Both the position numbers and the translations under genes were made by a program. A DNA stretch of 64,000 nucleotides from Puffinus mauretanicus (lineage: Eukaryota > Chordata > Aves > Procellariiformes > Procellariidae), in contig JAJKFH010000374.1 of the NCBI GenBank assembly GCA_023333565.1, positions 4,092,001 through 4,156,000 on the forward strand, given 5' to 3'. Of this stretch, positions 37,201 through 48,600 are shown piece after piece (the stretch's first letter is position 1; the number at the start of each line of letters is the position of its first letter). The notes below the pieces were generated by a model. The model did not search any database and had not been told where the DNA came from. It was given only the letters and a program-made list of their open reading frames with translations.

Positions 37201-39579
37201 AGATTTTGGGGTTTCTCCTGGTTCTGCAGCTTAGGTTGTTTGAATCAAATAATCATTAACTTTTTGCTGTTGCAGCACTTTGCTAATGTTGAGTCCTAAA
37301 TGAAATGTCCTAAGTACGATTATTAATGAGGAATAACTACTGCATTCCAGATATTTTATTTGGTAGATTTGTAATAGCAGTGATCCTTAATATTAACATT
37401 CCTTCTATGTTATGATAGCCGTTGAGTCCTAAAGAGTGAAGGGTAATGAGGAGTCTTTAGGTAACATGGTGTGGTATCGTGGAGGGTTCTGGTTGCTGTT
37501 GTCTGGTTTTTAGAACATAATATTTGAATGTGTGGAAGAGGTTGTCTTATGCATAGAGCTAGATCTGATTTAATCTGTCACCTTATGTAGGATGATTTCA
37601 GAGTAGTAACCATCGGTCATTGTAGCATGCTCTTATTGCAGTAATAGATGCTAGATTATTTATTGCTGCTACCTTCCTATTAAAAACTGTGCTCCTTTTC
37701 ATTACAGTAGGTAGCCTAAATTTGGAGGATAGTGGTTTATTACAGTTATGGAGAGGAAATGAATTGGATACAGTCAGATATCTTTAATGGATTTTTGTTA
37801 TTTTAAAGGAATGTATAAAACCCTCCATTCCCAAACAAAATAAAATATGAAACATAAAGGTCCTTCTCCATACTCGGAGCACCAGTTCTCTCTGTATGGC
37901 ACCCTTCCCCAAATGCTCTGTCCCACAGCCACACCACACGTCAGCTCAGCCTGAGCCGAACTTCTGTCGCTGTCTCCACCTGGAGAGTGTGTTCTGCTCT
38001 TGTGTGTCTTCCGAAGGAGTTGCCCGGCAATGGTGTGTTGTCTTGTGTGTGGTTCTTTTTTTTTGTTTTTGTTTTTTTTTTTAATTACTCAAAATCTGAA
38101 ACAATGTTATATTATCCTTTTGTCTAAAGTGGAAACTTGTTTTCAACTCTCTCTTGTAAGTACCTTACAAGTACTTGGGTGGCAATTAAATCTATCACTT
38201 CTACTGAGATTTAACCTCTGCTTATTATTGTCTTAGGTAGACCTTTGTCATTTTGTCTTTAACAGTAAACCTTTGGTCTTTGCTCTTCTCTGCCATCAGC
38301 TGCACCAGTTTAATTTAGGATACTGTTTCCAATGAGCTTCATTTAAACCAGTGCACTCACTTTGGTTTAAACCTGGTTTTCATCAATTCAGCTGAAAGCA
38401 ACTAAAAGCAGTTTAAATACAAACAAGTCGTCAGTTATTAAATTAAAATAAACCAACCTTTAATAGAAATAAGAACTTTTACATACTAGTTTCTCCTAGT
38501 TTAATTTTAGACAGACTTGTTCATAGGCTTAGCTGTAATGTTTTTAAGGAGAAGTAAAGATAAGATAGACAAGAAATGGGATAAAGGGATGGGTCAGAGA
38601 GAGGGATGGCATAAACTCAAAGGAAAGAAGATCAGCAGGTTGGGTTTTTTTATGTGACTTTGTGTAAGCACATTTACAAGCTGTTCGAGCTTTTGTTCAA
38701 GCTGTTAACTATTTCATGTCACTTTCATTTTAGAAATATTGGGAAAAAGGAAGTTATTGACTCTTCTGGAGTGGCAATAGCAAAATGCTAATTGAAGCTT
38801 TGGGTTGTTCTTTGTTTCTTGATCTTCACCGAAAACAGAAGTCCCAGTGTCCTCACAAAGCTAAGAGTTGATGATTTTGTTAGAGAGGAGGAAGGGGACC
38901 AGGCAGGGGCAGTTAAAGTATTGCTTTTTTTATTTCAGGAAGCATAAATCTCTGTACTCCAAAAGGACGAGCTCTGTGCGTGCATGAGAGAGTTAGAGTG
39001 AGTGCAAACACTAATGCATCATGGAGGACAGGTCATTCCGCTGAACGCAGTTCAGCTCCTGAGTGTTTGGAGATTAGAGGCAGCAATAATTTCTGGCTGC
39101 TGTACTTTATGTTAATGTGGCAGCCCATGGTTGTATATTTCTGCTGAGATGGCCACTTTTGTGAGGCTTAATTCTGACTGCAGTGGAAACCGCAGGGGTT
39201 TCAGGTGTTGGTGTTTGCCTTTTGCTGATTTAGCCAGCCAGTGAAACAAACAATTTTGTTGTTATTATTTAATGTTGGAATTTAACATCTGTTTTTTCTG
39301 ACTTCTGTGGGGAAAATGGTAGAATGAACAGCAAGGAAGCAGTAAGTGCTGCCTCTCACTTTTGAGTAAATTAGCATTAATGGAGGATCTAGCACTCCTT
39401 CCAGTTCCAACAGGCAGAAGGAAACATTCCTCCAGGAGCTTGCCAGTAATCCCTCAACTCTAGAGATCTTGTGACACCATTGATTTCCCACTCCAGACTC
39501 CAGCTCTCCCATCATCCAGTCTGTCCCGTCAGCAGGGAGAAAAGAAGTACTGGTCAAGGTCAAAGAACACAGTGTGGAA
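31286..39579. other. noncoding DNA, largely featureless
   Basis: The longest frame is 186 codons at 32864-33424 on the plus strand. Its translation is a mix of Cys-, Leu- and Ser-rich stretches with no domain I recognise, and no flanking promoter or splice context argues for a gene. T-rich simple runs occur near 35455 and 38065. A perfect 8-bp hairpin lies at 38153-38171. Confidence 0.5.
38153..38171. repeat. Small perfect inverted repeat
   Basis: CTTGTAAG and CTTACAAG are separated by TAC: eight paired bases and a 3-nt loop. Confidence 0.85.
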
Positions 39580-39975
39580 AGACTGAAATAAGTGTCTAAT
39601 ATTGGAAAAGTGGAGAAAGTTCAGGGGAACAAATGAAAAATGTTTTGGGAGTTTAGGGAATTGTTTTTCAAGGTAATACTGAAAAAGTTAGTTTTATATT
39701 GCTTGATTAAGTGATAGCTGGGAGAGAGAAGGGGAAATATAACTCTGTTAGTGTTTGAGGATCATAAATACTATGGAAAGAGACAAGATATTTAGATTAC
39801 TACAAGTAGGGAATAGAAAAATTTAAGGTAAGTATCATGGAAAACTTCCTGTCACAGAGATGTGTCCTTGCACTGTCAAGCTTTGGAATCATTTCCCAAG
39901 GGAATAAAGAGAAACTTCATGGCTTGACAGGTTTTGAATTAGACTTGGAAAAATGTTACTCCATGCAGCATGTAG
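39580..39975 (+). mobile_element. CR1/L3-like LINE 3' relic
   Basis: The end of a CR1-clade ORF can be followed at low identity. AATACTATGGAAAGAGACAA is followed by an AACTTCCTGTCACAGAGATG segment, which is the 'FFL-VR-W' region. TTTGGAATCATTTCCCAAGGGAA near 39881 corresponds to the 'WNxLPxEVV' motif. TTTTGAATTAGACTTGGA near 39932 corresponds to 'FKxxLD'. All frames are broken and it is clearly far older than the copy at 5742. It could be an old CR1 subfamily or L3. Confidence 0.6.
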
Positions 39976-40040
39976 AATAATCTTCCTCTGGCAGCAAGAT
40001 AGCATATGAAAGGAGGAAACGACGATCTTGCAGAAGAAAT

Positions 40041-40205
40041 TATGGTCTAGTGATTTATGTACAGAAGTAGGCATCAGGACACCTGATTCTTTTCTGTATT
40101 TTATCACTGATTTACTTTATAATACTGGGCAAGTCATTTAATCCCTCTGTGCCTCTGTGTTCCCATCTGTAAAAGGAATGTTTCATCGTTTCAAGGATTT
40201 ACTCC
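40041..40205 (+). mobile_element. MIR-like (CORE-SINE) relic, best preserved in the window
   Basis: Landmarks occur in order. TGGTCTAGTGATTTATGTACAG near 40043 and GGCATCAGGACACCTGATTC near 40070 match the tRNA-derived head. ACTGGGCAAGTCATTTAATCC near 40124 matches the conserved 'TTGGGCAAGTCACTTAA'. CTCTGTGCCTCTGTGTTCCC and ATCTGTAAAAGGAATG follow. The spacing agrees with MIR. The element starts about 65 bp after the CR1/L3-like relic ends, in the same orientation. Confidence 0.8.
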
Positions 40206-41714
40206 CTGAACAATGTTTTCTTAGCTAGATGGTACTCTGGAGTGTTGTGATTATTTTTAAAAATGCCCATAGTCTGGAGGAAACTGGAAACTCCCTGTCC
40301 CATGTGAGTTACTGCCTTACCTCAAGACCCAAACAGTTGGTTAAAACATCCAGTCTTTCATCTCCTTTGCCCTGACAGGTTAAAGTCTGTATGGCATAGC
40401 CGATGGAAACCTCTTTCTAGTCTGCCCACAATTTTGCTGCATTGCTTTTGTCTTTTGTGGTTCCCATTGTAAATTAATACTAGCTTGGGAGACTAAAAAG
40501 AAAGGAAAAATCATTAGGCTGTGTTCATTTACACCCAGCAAGGCCCCAACCTTTGCAGCGTGTGGCTCAAACCCAGAATGGAGCATGACATCGAGGCACT
40601 GTTCTACTGCCTCCTCATTACAGCAGATTGGTGCCATTCCTGTTTTCCTGCAAGAAGCTTGTTTTTCCGAATTACTAGCTCAGTCTCCTACAAGAAGCCA
40701 CTAGCAATCATGCCAATTTCATCACTGCTTTTCCCCTCAAGGATTTTCCCTCATCCCTTGGTACTGCAGTTGTGCAGCGCTGTGTGCCCAGCCTGAGCTC
40801 ACTGCCATGGAAGGAGAGGACGCTTCTCTCCACCTTGATTAAAAGCTCCTAATGCACATTACAAATGAGATGTGATCTGTGATGTCAAAACTATGGCATC
40901 CCGTGCTAGGCACAGTACATGCATGCCTCACTGGGGTCTCCACAGCATTTTGCTGGCATACTCGCTGACTATCCTGTTACCAGATTTGAGACTCTCAGGA
41001 AGGGTTTCTACAGCAAGACTGTAATAGATCCAGAGGCTCCCAGGCAAGCAGTCAGCTTACAAACCTTTAAGGAACATGCTGGGCTTATTTGAGAACACCT
41101 GGGACTACTGTTTGTTTGTGTAAATAATATTCCAAACAGCAGCAAACCCAAATATCTTTTTATTCAAATTTGCATTTACTGTCTCTTGTTTGTATTATTT
41201 ATTTTAAATTATTTGCTGAGCCACTGAAGGAGCTACATTAATGCAAGGGCTGGTCTCCTCACCATGGACCTGATGTTTTCTTTCACACTGATGTGACTTC
41301 TCTGGGATCAGTGACGTTATTGTTTATTTATTCCAATTTAATTGAGAGGACAAACAAACAGACCCAGGCTATCTATAATCCTGGAAATGGAATAAATCTG
41401 ATTATTAAATCCAGGGACTTTCAGCCCTATTAAAAAGCTTCCTGGTGTATTTGGAGGAATATAGGGCCTTGTAAAAACCTTTGTCTAGCGTTTACATGTC
41501 TGTTTGCTCATAACTGCCACAAGATACTACTTTAACCTGGAACATAATAGTAAAAGAGCCAGAATAAAGGTAGTAGTTAGGGACCAAGGAAAATAAACTA
41601 ACTTGAATATGCTAAGTCCCCCTTGTGGAGTAGCCTCTCTACACTGCTGAGTCTGCTTTGTGTCCAGGGAATAGTGTAGGTATTTTGCATTTTGGTATAT
41701 TTTCCATTTGCAAA

Positions 41715-41810
41715 GGATGTCACCTGCTCTCAGAAGTAGTTTCCCAACTAGCCTGTGAGATAAATCTGTAGATTTTATCCCCATCTTGAAAAAGAAGATA
41801 CAGAAGGAAA
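41715..41810 (-). mobile_element. MIR-like relic, 3' half
   Basis: GCCTGTGAGATAAATCTGTA followed by TTTTATCCCCATCTTGAAAA and AGAAGATACAGAAGG matches the minus-strand MIR core ('TATTATCCCCATTTTACAGATGAGGAAACTGAGGC'). The downstream part is lost. A 169-codon minus-strand frame at 41527-42036 overlaps it and is considered a chance frame. Confidence 0.5.
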
Positions 41811-42055
41811 ACATTAATTGATAGGTGCAGGAAAAGACCTTAGGAATTCCAGTGTTTTTGAAGTACAAGTTTAGCAGCAAAATATCCTTGCAAAAGCAGT
41901 TTTGTAGCACTTGTTTCTCAAAGTCCTTCAAGGGAGAACACACCCACTGCATATGCCCAAGCTGTCTCCACAGCTCCACCTGCTCTACCACAGCCTGCTG
42001 TAGTGTGATCCTCCCACTCTGTATTATCTGACTCATGCCACAGAATGATTAGTTT

Positions 42056-42072
42056 AAAAAAAAAAAAAAAAA
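42056..42072. repeat. Poly(A) run
   Basis: Seventeen consecutive A residues. No adjacent retroposed element is recognised. Confidence 0.85.
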
Positions 42073-43284
42073 TACCAACATGCAGCAGGCTTTCTTCCTT
42101 TGACATAAAAATTTCTTCTCCCTTTGCTTAGTGACTCAGCAATTCCCATGTAAATAATTTATCATAACAAGTGCACAAGATGACACAAAGGTCCAAGTAG
42201 GAGGGAGCTAAATTTGAATCTTAAATGAGAGCATTCTCTGTCCTTGTTTTAAGATGTAGAATTGTGAATGGGTGTTGATCTTGAGTCTTTCTGTCTGTCA
42301 TTAGGGTTTGGGGCTTCTTTGTCAAAGATGCCAAGCAAATAAATTCTAAAAGAGAGCAGTTTGCAACCCTGACTCATCATGTCTTTCCTTCCTTACCTCC
42401 AGCCTATGCTCTTCCTACAGATGCTCAAGGCTTCAGCGGACCTTTTTAGTGTTTGAATGATAGGTATCACACTCACCTGATACAAAATTCATGCATTTTT
42501 TCTAACATTTATAGTATAGGTTTTCTAAAGTGCAAAAATTACTTAAAGGTTTTGTGGGAAAGTCTGTCAGAGCAGCTACGGTAGGGAATAAATCTTCCAA
42601 TTCTAACCTGATAAGGGCTTTGGAGAAACAAGGTAAGAAGTAACTAAGGGGGAGGAGTGGGCTAGAGCATAAGGAAAGGAGCTCACTATGGAGGCGCTGT
42701 GTACATGTTATTTCCCTAGCAGGCCTTCTTGACAGCTCTGTGGTAGGTTTTGTCCAAGGCAAAGCTCAACGAGCAGTTCAGGGATCCTCTGTCATAGTTA
42801 TGTTCCTGTAATGATGGTGTCTGTCTTCTCTTGACAAGTCAGCAGAGTGAAAGATTTGCTGCTATCAATAAAAGTGGAGGGACCCTGTAAGCAGGAAAAT
42901 CATAGCGAATGTCATTTCTGAGACAGTCTTTATGTTTTACTTATTTAAAACTCAACTGGTCAAAGAACAAGAGAATGGTCTTTAGAAAATAATTCTTCCA
43001 AGCTGAAGGAGCCAGTGACTAGCCATTATGTGACAGTTTACCTAATTTCATCACTAAGTACATGGTCCCTCACACACCTGCCTACTCATTACTCAAGCAG
43101 TAAAGGCTTTTACAGTCTGTAATTTGGAGATGTTGTAAAGATAAGTAAGCTATAGCAAGGTGCAGTTATCCCCATTATGAGAACAGGATCCAACAGATTT
43201 GTAAGGATGTGTTAAGTGCTTAAATTCCTTTAAAAAACCTTGTCTTTAAAGGTTTTATGTGTAACACACAAGAAATCTGTGGTG

Positions 43285-43425
43285 GGGTAACGAGCTGAAC
43301 CTAGGTTTTACAATGCATGATTTGCCGAAGGGTGTCATTGAGGCCAAGAGCTTAGTGACATGCAGAGAGACATGACATTTATGTAGATAATTGCTGTAAC
43401 TTTGGATATTCTTGCTAACAGGAAC
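43285..43425 (+). mobile_element. Possible CR1/L3-like 3' relic
   Basis: TTTGCCGAAGGGTGTCATTG followed by AGGCCAAGAGCTTAGTGACA and GACATTTATGTAGATAATTG matches the remembered 3' end of old CR1/L3 copies ('TGCC-GAGGATGTGGT-GAGGCCAAGAGCTTAG...GGACATTTATATGGATAA'). It is short and decayed. Confidence 0.45.
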
Positions 43426-44834
43426 AGGGAAATTGGAAAGGGTACGAAACCTCATGCTTTAGATCAAGCTTAGAGATTAGGATGTTACCTTTATGTTAGA
43501 ATCTGATTGCCTCATTGCTGCCTACAGCAGAATCTCCCTGCACGTTCATCTCAATGGTTGGGTCTTAGCAACTATTGCTCCATAAGCCAGGCTGCTGCAG
43601 CACACCAGCCTCTATGTTTGAGTCTCTCCTAAGGCCCAGGTTTAAGCAGATTACTAGTTGCCTACTCACTAGATTATCCTTTCCTTCTTCCTTCTCTTTT
43701 GCCTCCTGCAGATTTTGGTGGTAAATTTTCTTTAACTGTTAACTACATTGTTGTGCTATTCTCCTGCCTTGGAGTGGCTTCGTTGCTCTCATTACCACAT
43801 AGCTAGCAATATTTATACAGGTGAAACAGCATATGACAACCAATATCTTAAAATTATTACTTCCCCATTTTCCTTTCCCTTTTCTTGATTTCCATTCCAT
43901 ATTGCATTTCTGTAGTGTCGGTTTCAGTGAGCGATCTCCTTCTCCACAAAACAAAACCTTATTAAAATATAACTACCCAGATATTTGTATTTAATGTAAA
44001 TAGAGATTAATTTCTGTATTTAAAAGTTAGGTCAGTGATTAAGTAACCTGTAGATTCATTGGCAATCACAGTAATAAAAGTATTTATGAAGATACAGTCT
44101 GTATTTAGGGAGAATTAATCAGGTTTAGAAGTAAAATCTATATGGCTGAAGGAAACAGTTTTGTTGTCTTTTTGAGAAAAATAAAAAATGGTGCTAGTGG
44201 GGAGAGATGTCACTATTGTCAATTAAAAATCGAAGGACACATTTAAGACTGAAATGAAAATAAATCAGACCTAAAAGTATTGCTGCTCTTTAGACTGTAT
44301 CTGTTCCATAGATAACACCAGATATCATCTCCAGAGCTGTCAATCTGAGATGTTTTTGTGAGTACCAATCTCAGCAAAAAATAATTAAGTTGCCAAAAGC
44401 TACCAGGCTGGACTATTTCAGTGTCTGGAAGCCTCTCACCTCTGCAGAGCAAGGTTCACTTAAGCTCTTGATTATAGGAGATAATTAACATGTTGGTCTC
44501 TTTCTGCCTAGTCCCTATTCCTATGCTTACTAAAACCACAGTGATAGTTCAGCATGTTAATTTTTCTTGAGAAAAAAACCCAACTTTTCTGTAGTAGTAG
44601 CAAATGCTACTGCTATGTTGACTGAACTGATCATGTGAGGTCCCAGATCTACGTGGGGCCAAGGTACCAACGATCAATAACAACACAGTTTAAGACAGAT
44701 CAGAACTCTGCTTATGGAATAGGTCCTATGTAAACATTGGTGGTCTCAGCAGTATGAACATTTATATGTGACTCATTAGCATAATAAATAGAGGAAGGAT
44801 ATATATCGGAGAGTGTGACTGAAGCCAGGAGAGA

Positions 44835-44965
44835 TGGTTTTTAAACCTTTTGCATGACCACCAGTAATTTACACTCCCTCTCTATATTTCCCAATCAGTT
44901 AAATGGTGTAAGTAATAGTGGCCAGCCTCTTTGAGAGGTTAGGAGGCAAAATGCATTTGTAGGCT
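44835..44965 (+). mobile_element. MIR-like (CORE-SINE) relic
   Basis: TGACCACCAGTAATTTACAC, CTCTATATTTCCC, AATCAGTTAAATGGTGTAAG, TAATAGTGGCCAGCC and TTTGAGAGGTTAGGAGGCAAAATGC correspond in order to the MIR landmarks 'GGGCAAGTCACTTAAC', 'TCAGTTTCC', 'CATCTGTAAAATGGGG', 'ATAATAGTACC' and 'GTGAGGATTAAATG'. Confidence 0.6.
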
Positions 44966-45620
44966 GATTTTTCAGGTGTTGAAGGTAGTACCAATGAGCG
45001 GAACAGGTGTACCTGTAATGATTCCATAGATGAGTAGAAAACTGGAAAGCAAAGTCAAAGGTAGCTTTTTAAATTGTTGTATGTAGGACTGAATTGCAAA
45101 GGCTGTTTTTATAGTTTGCTGATTGAAATAGAAAATGGGGTGTTGGAAAAAGTCAAGCGCTTTTCTTTTTCTCTCCCCTATATAATTAAAATATGCTTTA
45201 ATGCATTTCTATATGTGATAGAGCAAGTGTTCAGTTGCTATTTTTGCTGACTTTTTAAAATTTCGGCAAATTTGAAATTGAGGGTTTCACTTTTGTATGA
45301 AAATGTAAAGGCTTTCTTTTGAGACACTATGTAGCCTTTTTTAGATTGTACTTGACATTATTATTTTGGCTGGAACAGTTTGAATACGATTCTCATTTGG
45401 ATTAGTTTCAGTTAGATTGCATATGCATTTTTTTGGGGTGAATGAAATATATAATTAAATGTTGTATACCTGTATTAAGGATTATTATATGAATGGACAC
45501 TCTCTTTCTTTGTAGGAGAATGGAAAATGTAGAGGTATCCAACCTATTTTTATTCTCCGTGTGTTCAGAAAACTCTTGCTGTGATTGATGTGACCTCCTC
45601 TCAGCCTTCTGAGGAAAGGA

Positions 45621-45645
45621 ATCTAATCAGATCTAATCAGATCAG
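45621..45645. repeat. 10-bp tandem duplication
   Basis: ATCTAATCAG occurs twice back to back (45621-45640) and is followed by a third partial ATCAG. Confidence 0.85.
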
Positions 45646-48600
45646 AAATGTGTTTAGAATGGACATAAACCCAAGAAGAATTAAAAGCATTAGCAGAACA
45701 ACGAAGTGAAAGCTACAGTCAGAGAAGAATCATTGTTAGGGAGAAGCCACGACTGCTCTGTAAAGCATGGTGCTGCTTTCCCAGTCAGACATTAGTAGGA
45801 TGGATGATATTGTAGGAAAGGAAGATTTTCCTTGAACATCCCAGATAAAACTAATTGGGAAGCAAAATCTTTCCACCTCTCCCGCTCCCTGGGGATTTGC
45901 CAATGGACAAACCTTGTATGAAGGGATTTTGTCAGTATTATGTCCAAAGCCAGAGTATTTCAAAAATACCTAAGAGAACTGAAATTACGTAATTTGAATA
46001 CTACCAATATGTAGTCTAAAAGGAAAGAGCTGCTCAGGAAGTGAGACTTGGAGTCTTATTATGAAATTACCTTTCTGGATATTGCTCTGACAACCAGCGT
46101 GTGGAAAAAGTCCTAGCCAACTTCCTTGTGAGTTGGTGGGTCTTAATCTAGTTGGAAAAAAGGCATGACTCTAATCATGAAGCTCAAGAGCACAATTGAC
46201 TCCCTTTTGGGAATCTTAGCAGCTGGAATAATTAAGCAGTGAGGAAAATTAAGCTGACTTGATATGAATTAATCAGAGTAACTTTTAAAGTTTTAATATA
46301 CACCCCCATCAGTACCAAAAAAGGCCCTGCCTACTGGCCACAGTGCTCGTCTCCAACCCACACACCTGCTGAGAGGCACTGGAGCTGATTACAATCTGTG
46401 TGAATGTTATTTTTAATGGTTATAATAGTCCACTTCTGAATAACCATTAAATGCACCTTTTTATTTTTTTTATTAAAAAAACAAACTAGAATATATGCAG
46501 ATGACTAAAATATCAACAGTTCCTTTCTTCCTACGCAGAACTATTATGCTCAAACATTCCCAGTGAAAGCGTCTGCAGCAGATCACAAGCAGGATTTTAA
46601 CCGTTCAGTTGTCTGATGTTCAGATTTCTCTATTCATTGTTTTGCAGCTTGGGGAATGGGTTGCCAAGGTAAAATTTTCAAAAGCTCATTAACTTGCCTT
46701 GGAATAATTGAAGATTCCTTCTCTGGATGGCCCGAAGATATGTGTATGACACTAATCCAGTCTGCCTTTAAAATTTTCTATCAGCCCATCACCTTTATAT
46801 CTGAGCACCTCTCGGGTTAATGAGTTGGCATTCTTCCTGTTCTTCATGGCTGCGGAGGCCAGGGAAATGAAAGGAGGCTGTTAAGAAGTTGAGTAACAAA
46901 GAGAATATGAAATGTGCCCCAGAATGGGGCCTGTGAAATGAGTTAAGAAAGAGAGGAAAGGGAAGGAGTGACTGGTTGAAGATGGTACCATGGCTCTGTA
47001 TTTCCTCTACCATGTGTTGTCTGTTGACTCCCTAGTTGGTAGAATGTTTTTATGTCTAGAATTGTTTATCTTCCACATTTTAGAGACAATTAAAGGAGGT
47101 TCACTTTTGGCTCTAATGGTGAAAGTCTGTGCTTTCCACACACTTGGGTTTTAGCAGAAGGTTCTATTATGTGTTGTTCAGAAATAGTTACAGAAAGGGT
47201 TTAGAGCTGTTGAGGTGCTTTTTCAGTCTCAGGTATGTTCTTTTTCTGTGTTGTATAGTAGCATTTTATTTGAAGTAAATGTCTCTAAAACCAAATATGT
47301 TTATACATTCCTGGAGAAGAGGCTCAGTCTTGTCTTCTCAACCCAGATGCACCGCTGCAGCTATGCCAACGGCTGATGCAAGCTGATCTGGATTAGCTGC
47401 TCAGTGCCAGTACTTGGGCAATAGTATCTTACAATCAGCTGGAGTAAAGAAGCCATGAGGGCGTCACTATCTGTGAAATCCTTTGAATGAGGTATCTCTG
47501 CAGGTCCTTAGTTCTCTGTTGCTCTTATTATCCCCCTCTGTAGTTCCTGTTTCAAACTGGGATGGCTCCAAAAATGACCATCCTGTTTCGTTCCGCCAGA
47601 CTGACCCCACATGCAGGCTCATTAAGCCCCAGCTTGCTTATTGTTTGCGTTCTCAAGACTAATGTGAGTCGAGGGAGAGATCTGTGCTTGGCTTTGGCTC
47701 AGAATGCAGAACAAACAGCCGACTGGTTTCTAACTAACTCATTTAAAAGAAGAAAAGCAAACTCTGTTTTTAATGTTAGTTTGCTCTAGTAGCAATTTTT
47801 CCAGGGCATTTGTCTCTGTTGGATGGAAATACAGAGCATGGATGAGTGCAGTTAAGAGCTTTGGTGTCTGCACTTTCAGGCATTTGATAGAGATAGGAGT
47901 GGAATAGGAATCCCTGACCTAATTAGCCCTGCAGAGAGAGAACCCCAGATTTCCTGTCCCACAATGTGGCAAATGAAGGCCTGTATGTGGCAAACCCTAC
48001 AAAGCAGCTATGGCAGGCAAGGGCAAACGAAGTATTGCTCTTCATAATGGTAGAGAAAGCAAGAAGGTAGTTGGTGACATACTGCACTGCTGAAAATTCC
48101 CATTTTCAGGTCCATTCCTGAAAGGAGACCTTCCCTTCATCTCCCTCTTTCCCCTCACATATGTACAAACAAATCCTTTTAAAGATGGAGGAGAAAGCAA
48201 AACTAGCCTTCTGCTTCTCCAACCTCTCCCTGGAGGGCAGGATGGTAAAGTGATAGACCTGCAGTTACGGCTTACAGCCAGTGTTTACTCTCTTCCCCTG
48301 GATTTCAGTGTGGAAAATTTCAGCTTGAAGTTTCCTGAAGTACCCGTATTCTGAGCACCTGTATGGGGAAAGATGCAATCGTTACAGCTTTGTGAAATGT
48401 AAAGTTTGCATGTGATGCAAAACCAAGGAAAGATCATTATTTTTTCTTGATTTTATTTTAAGAGTGTGACTTCGATGCAGTTCCAAACTGTCGAGGAAGT
48501 GGAAGATGTTTGCAAACTTCTGTCAGTTGTAACTAAATATTGCAGAAAAAAACACATTTATTTATCCAGCTTCTCACAGTTGCAGCTTTGCTTTGGTTTA

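Noticed and set aside
38940..39003. Short exon-like segment between a TTTATTTCAG acceptor and GTGAGT
   Set aside because: Only one frame is open and the last exon bases fit the donor poorly. It is no better than several other chance pairs.
41527..42036. 169-codon minus-strand open frame
   Set aside because: It runs through a MIR-like relic and a near-poly(A) region and has no recognisable domain, so it is a chance frame.
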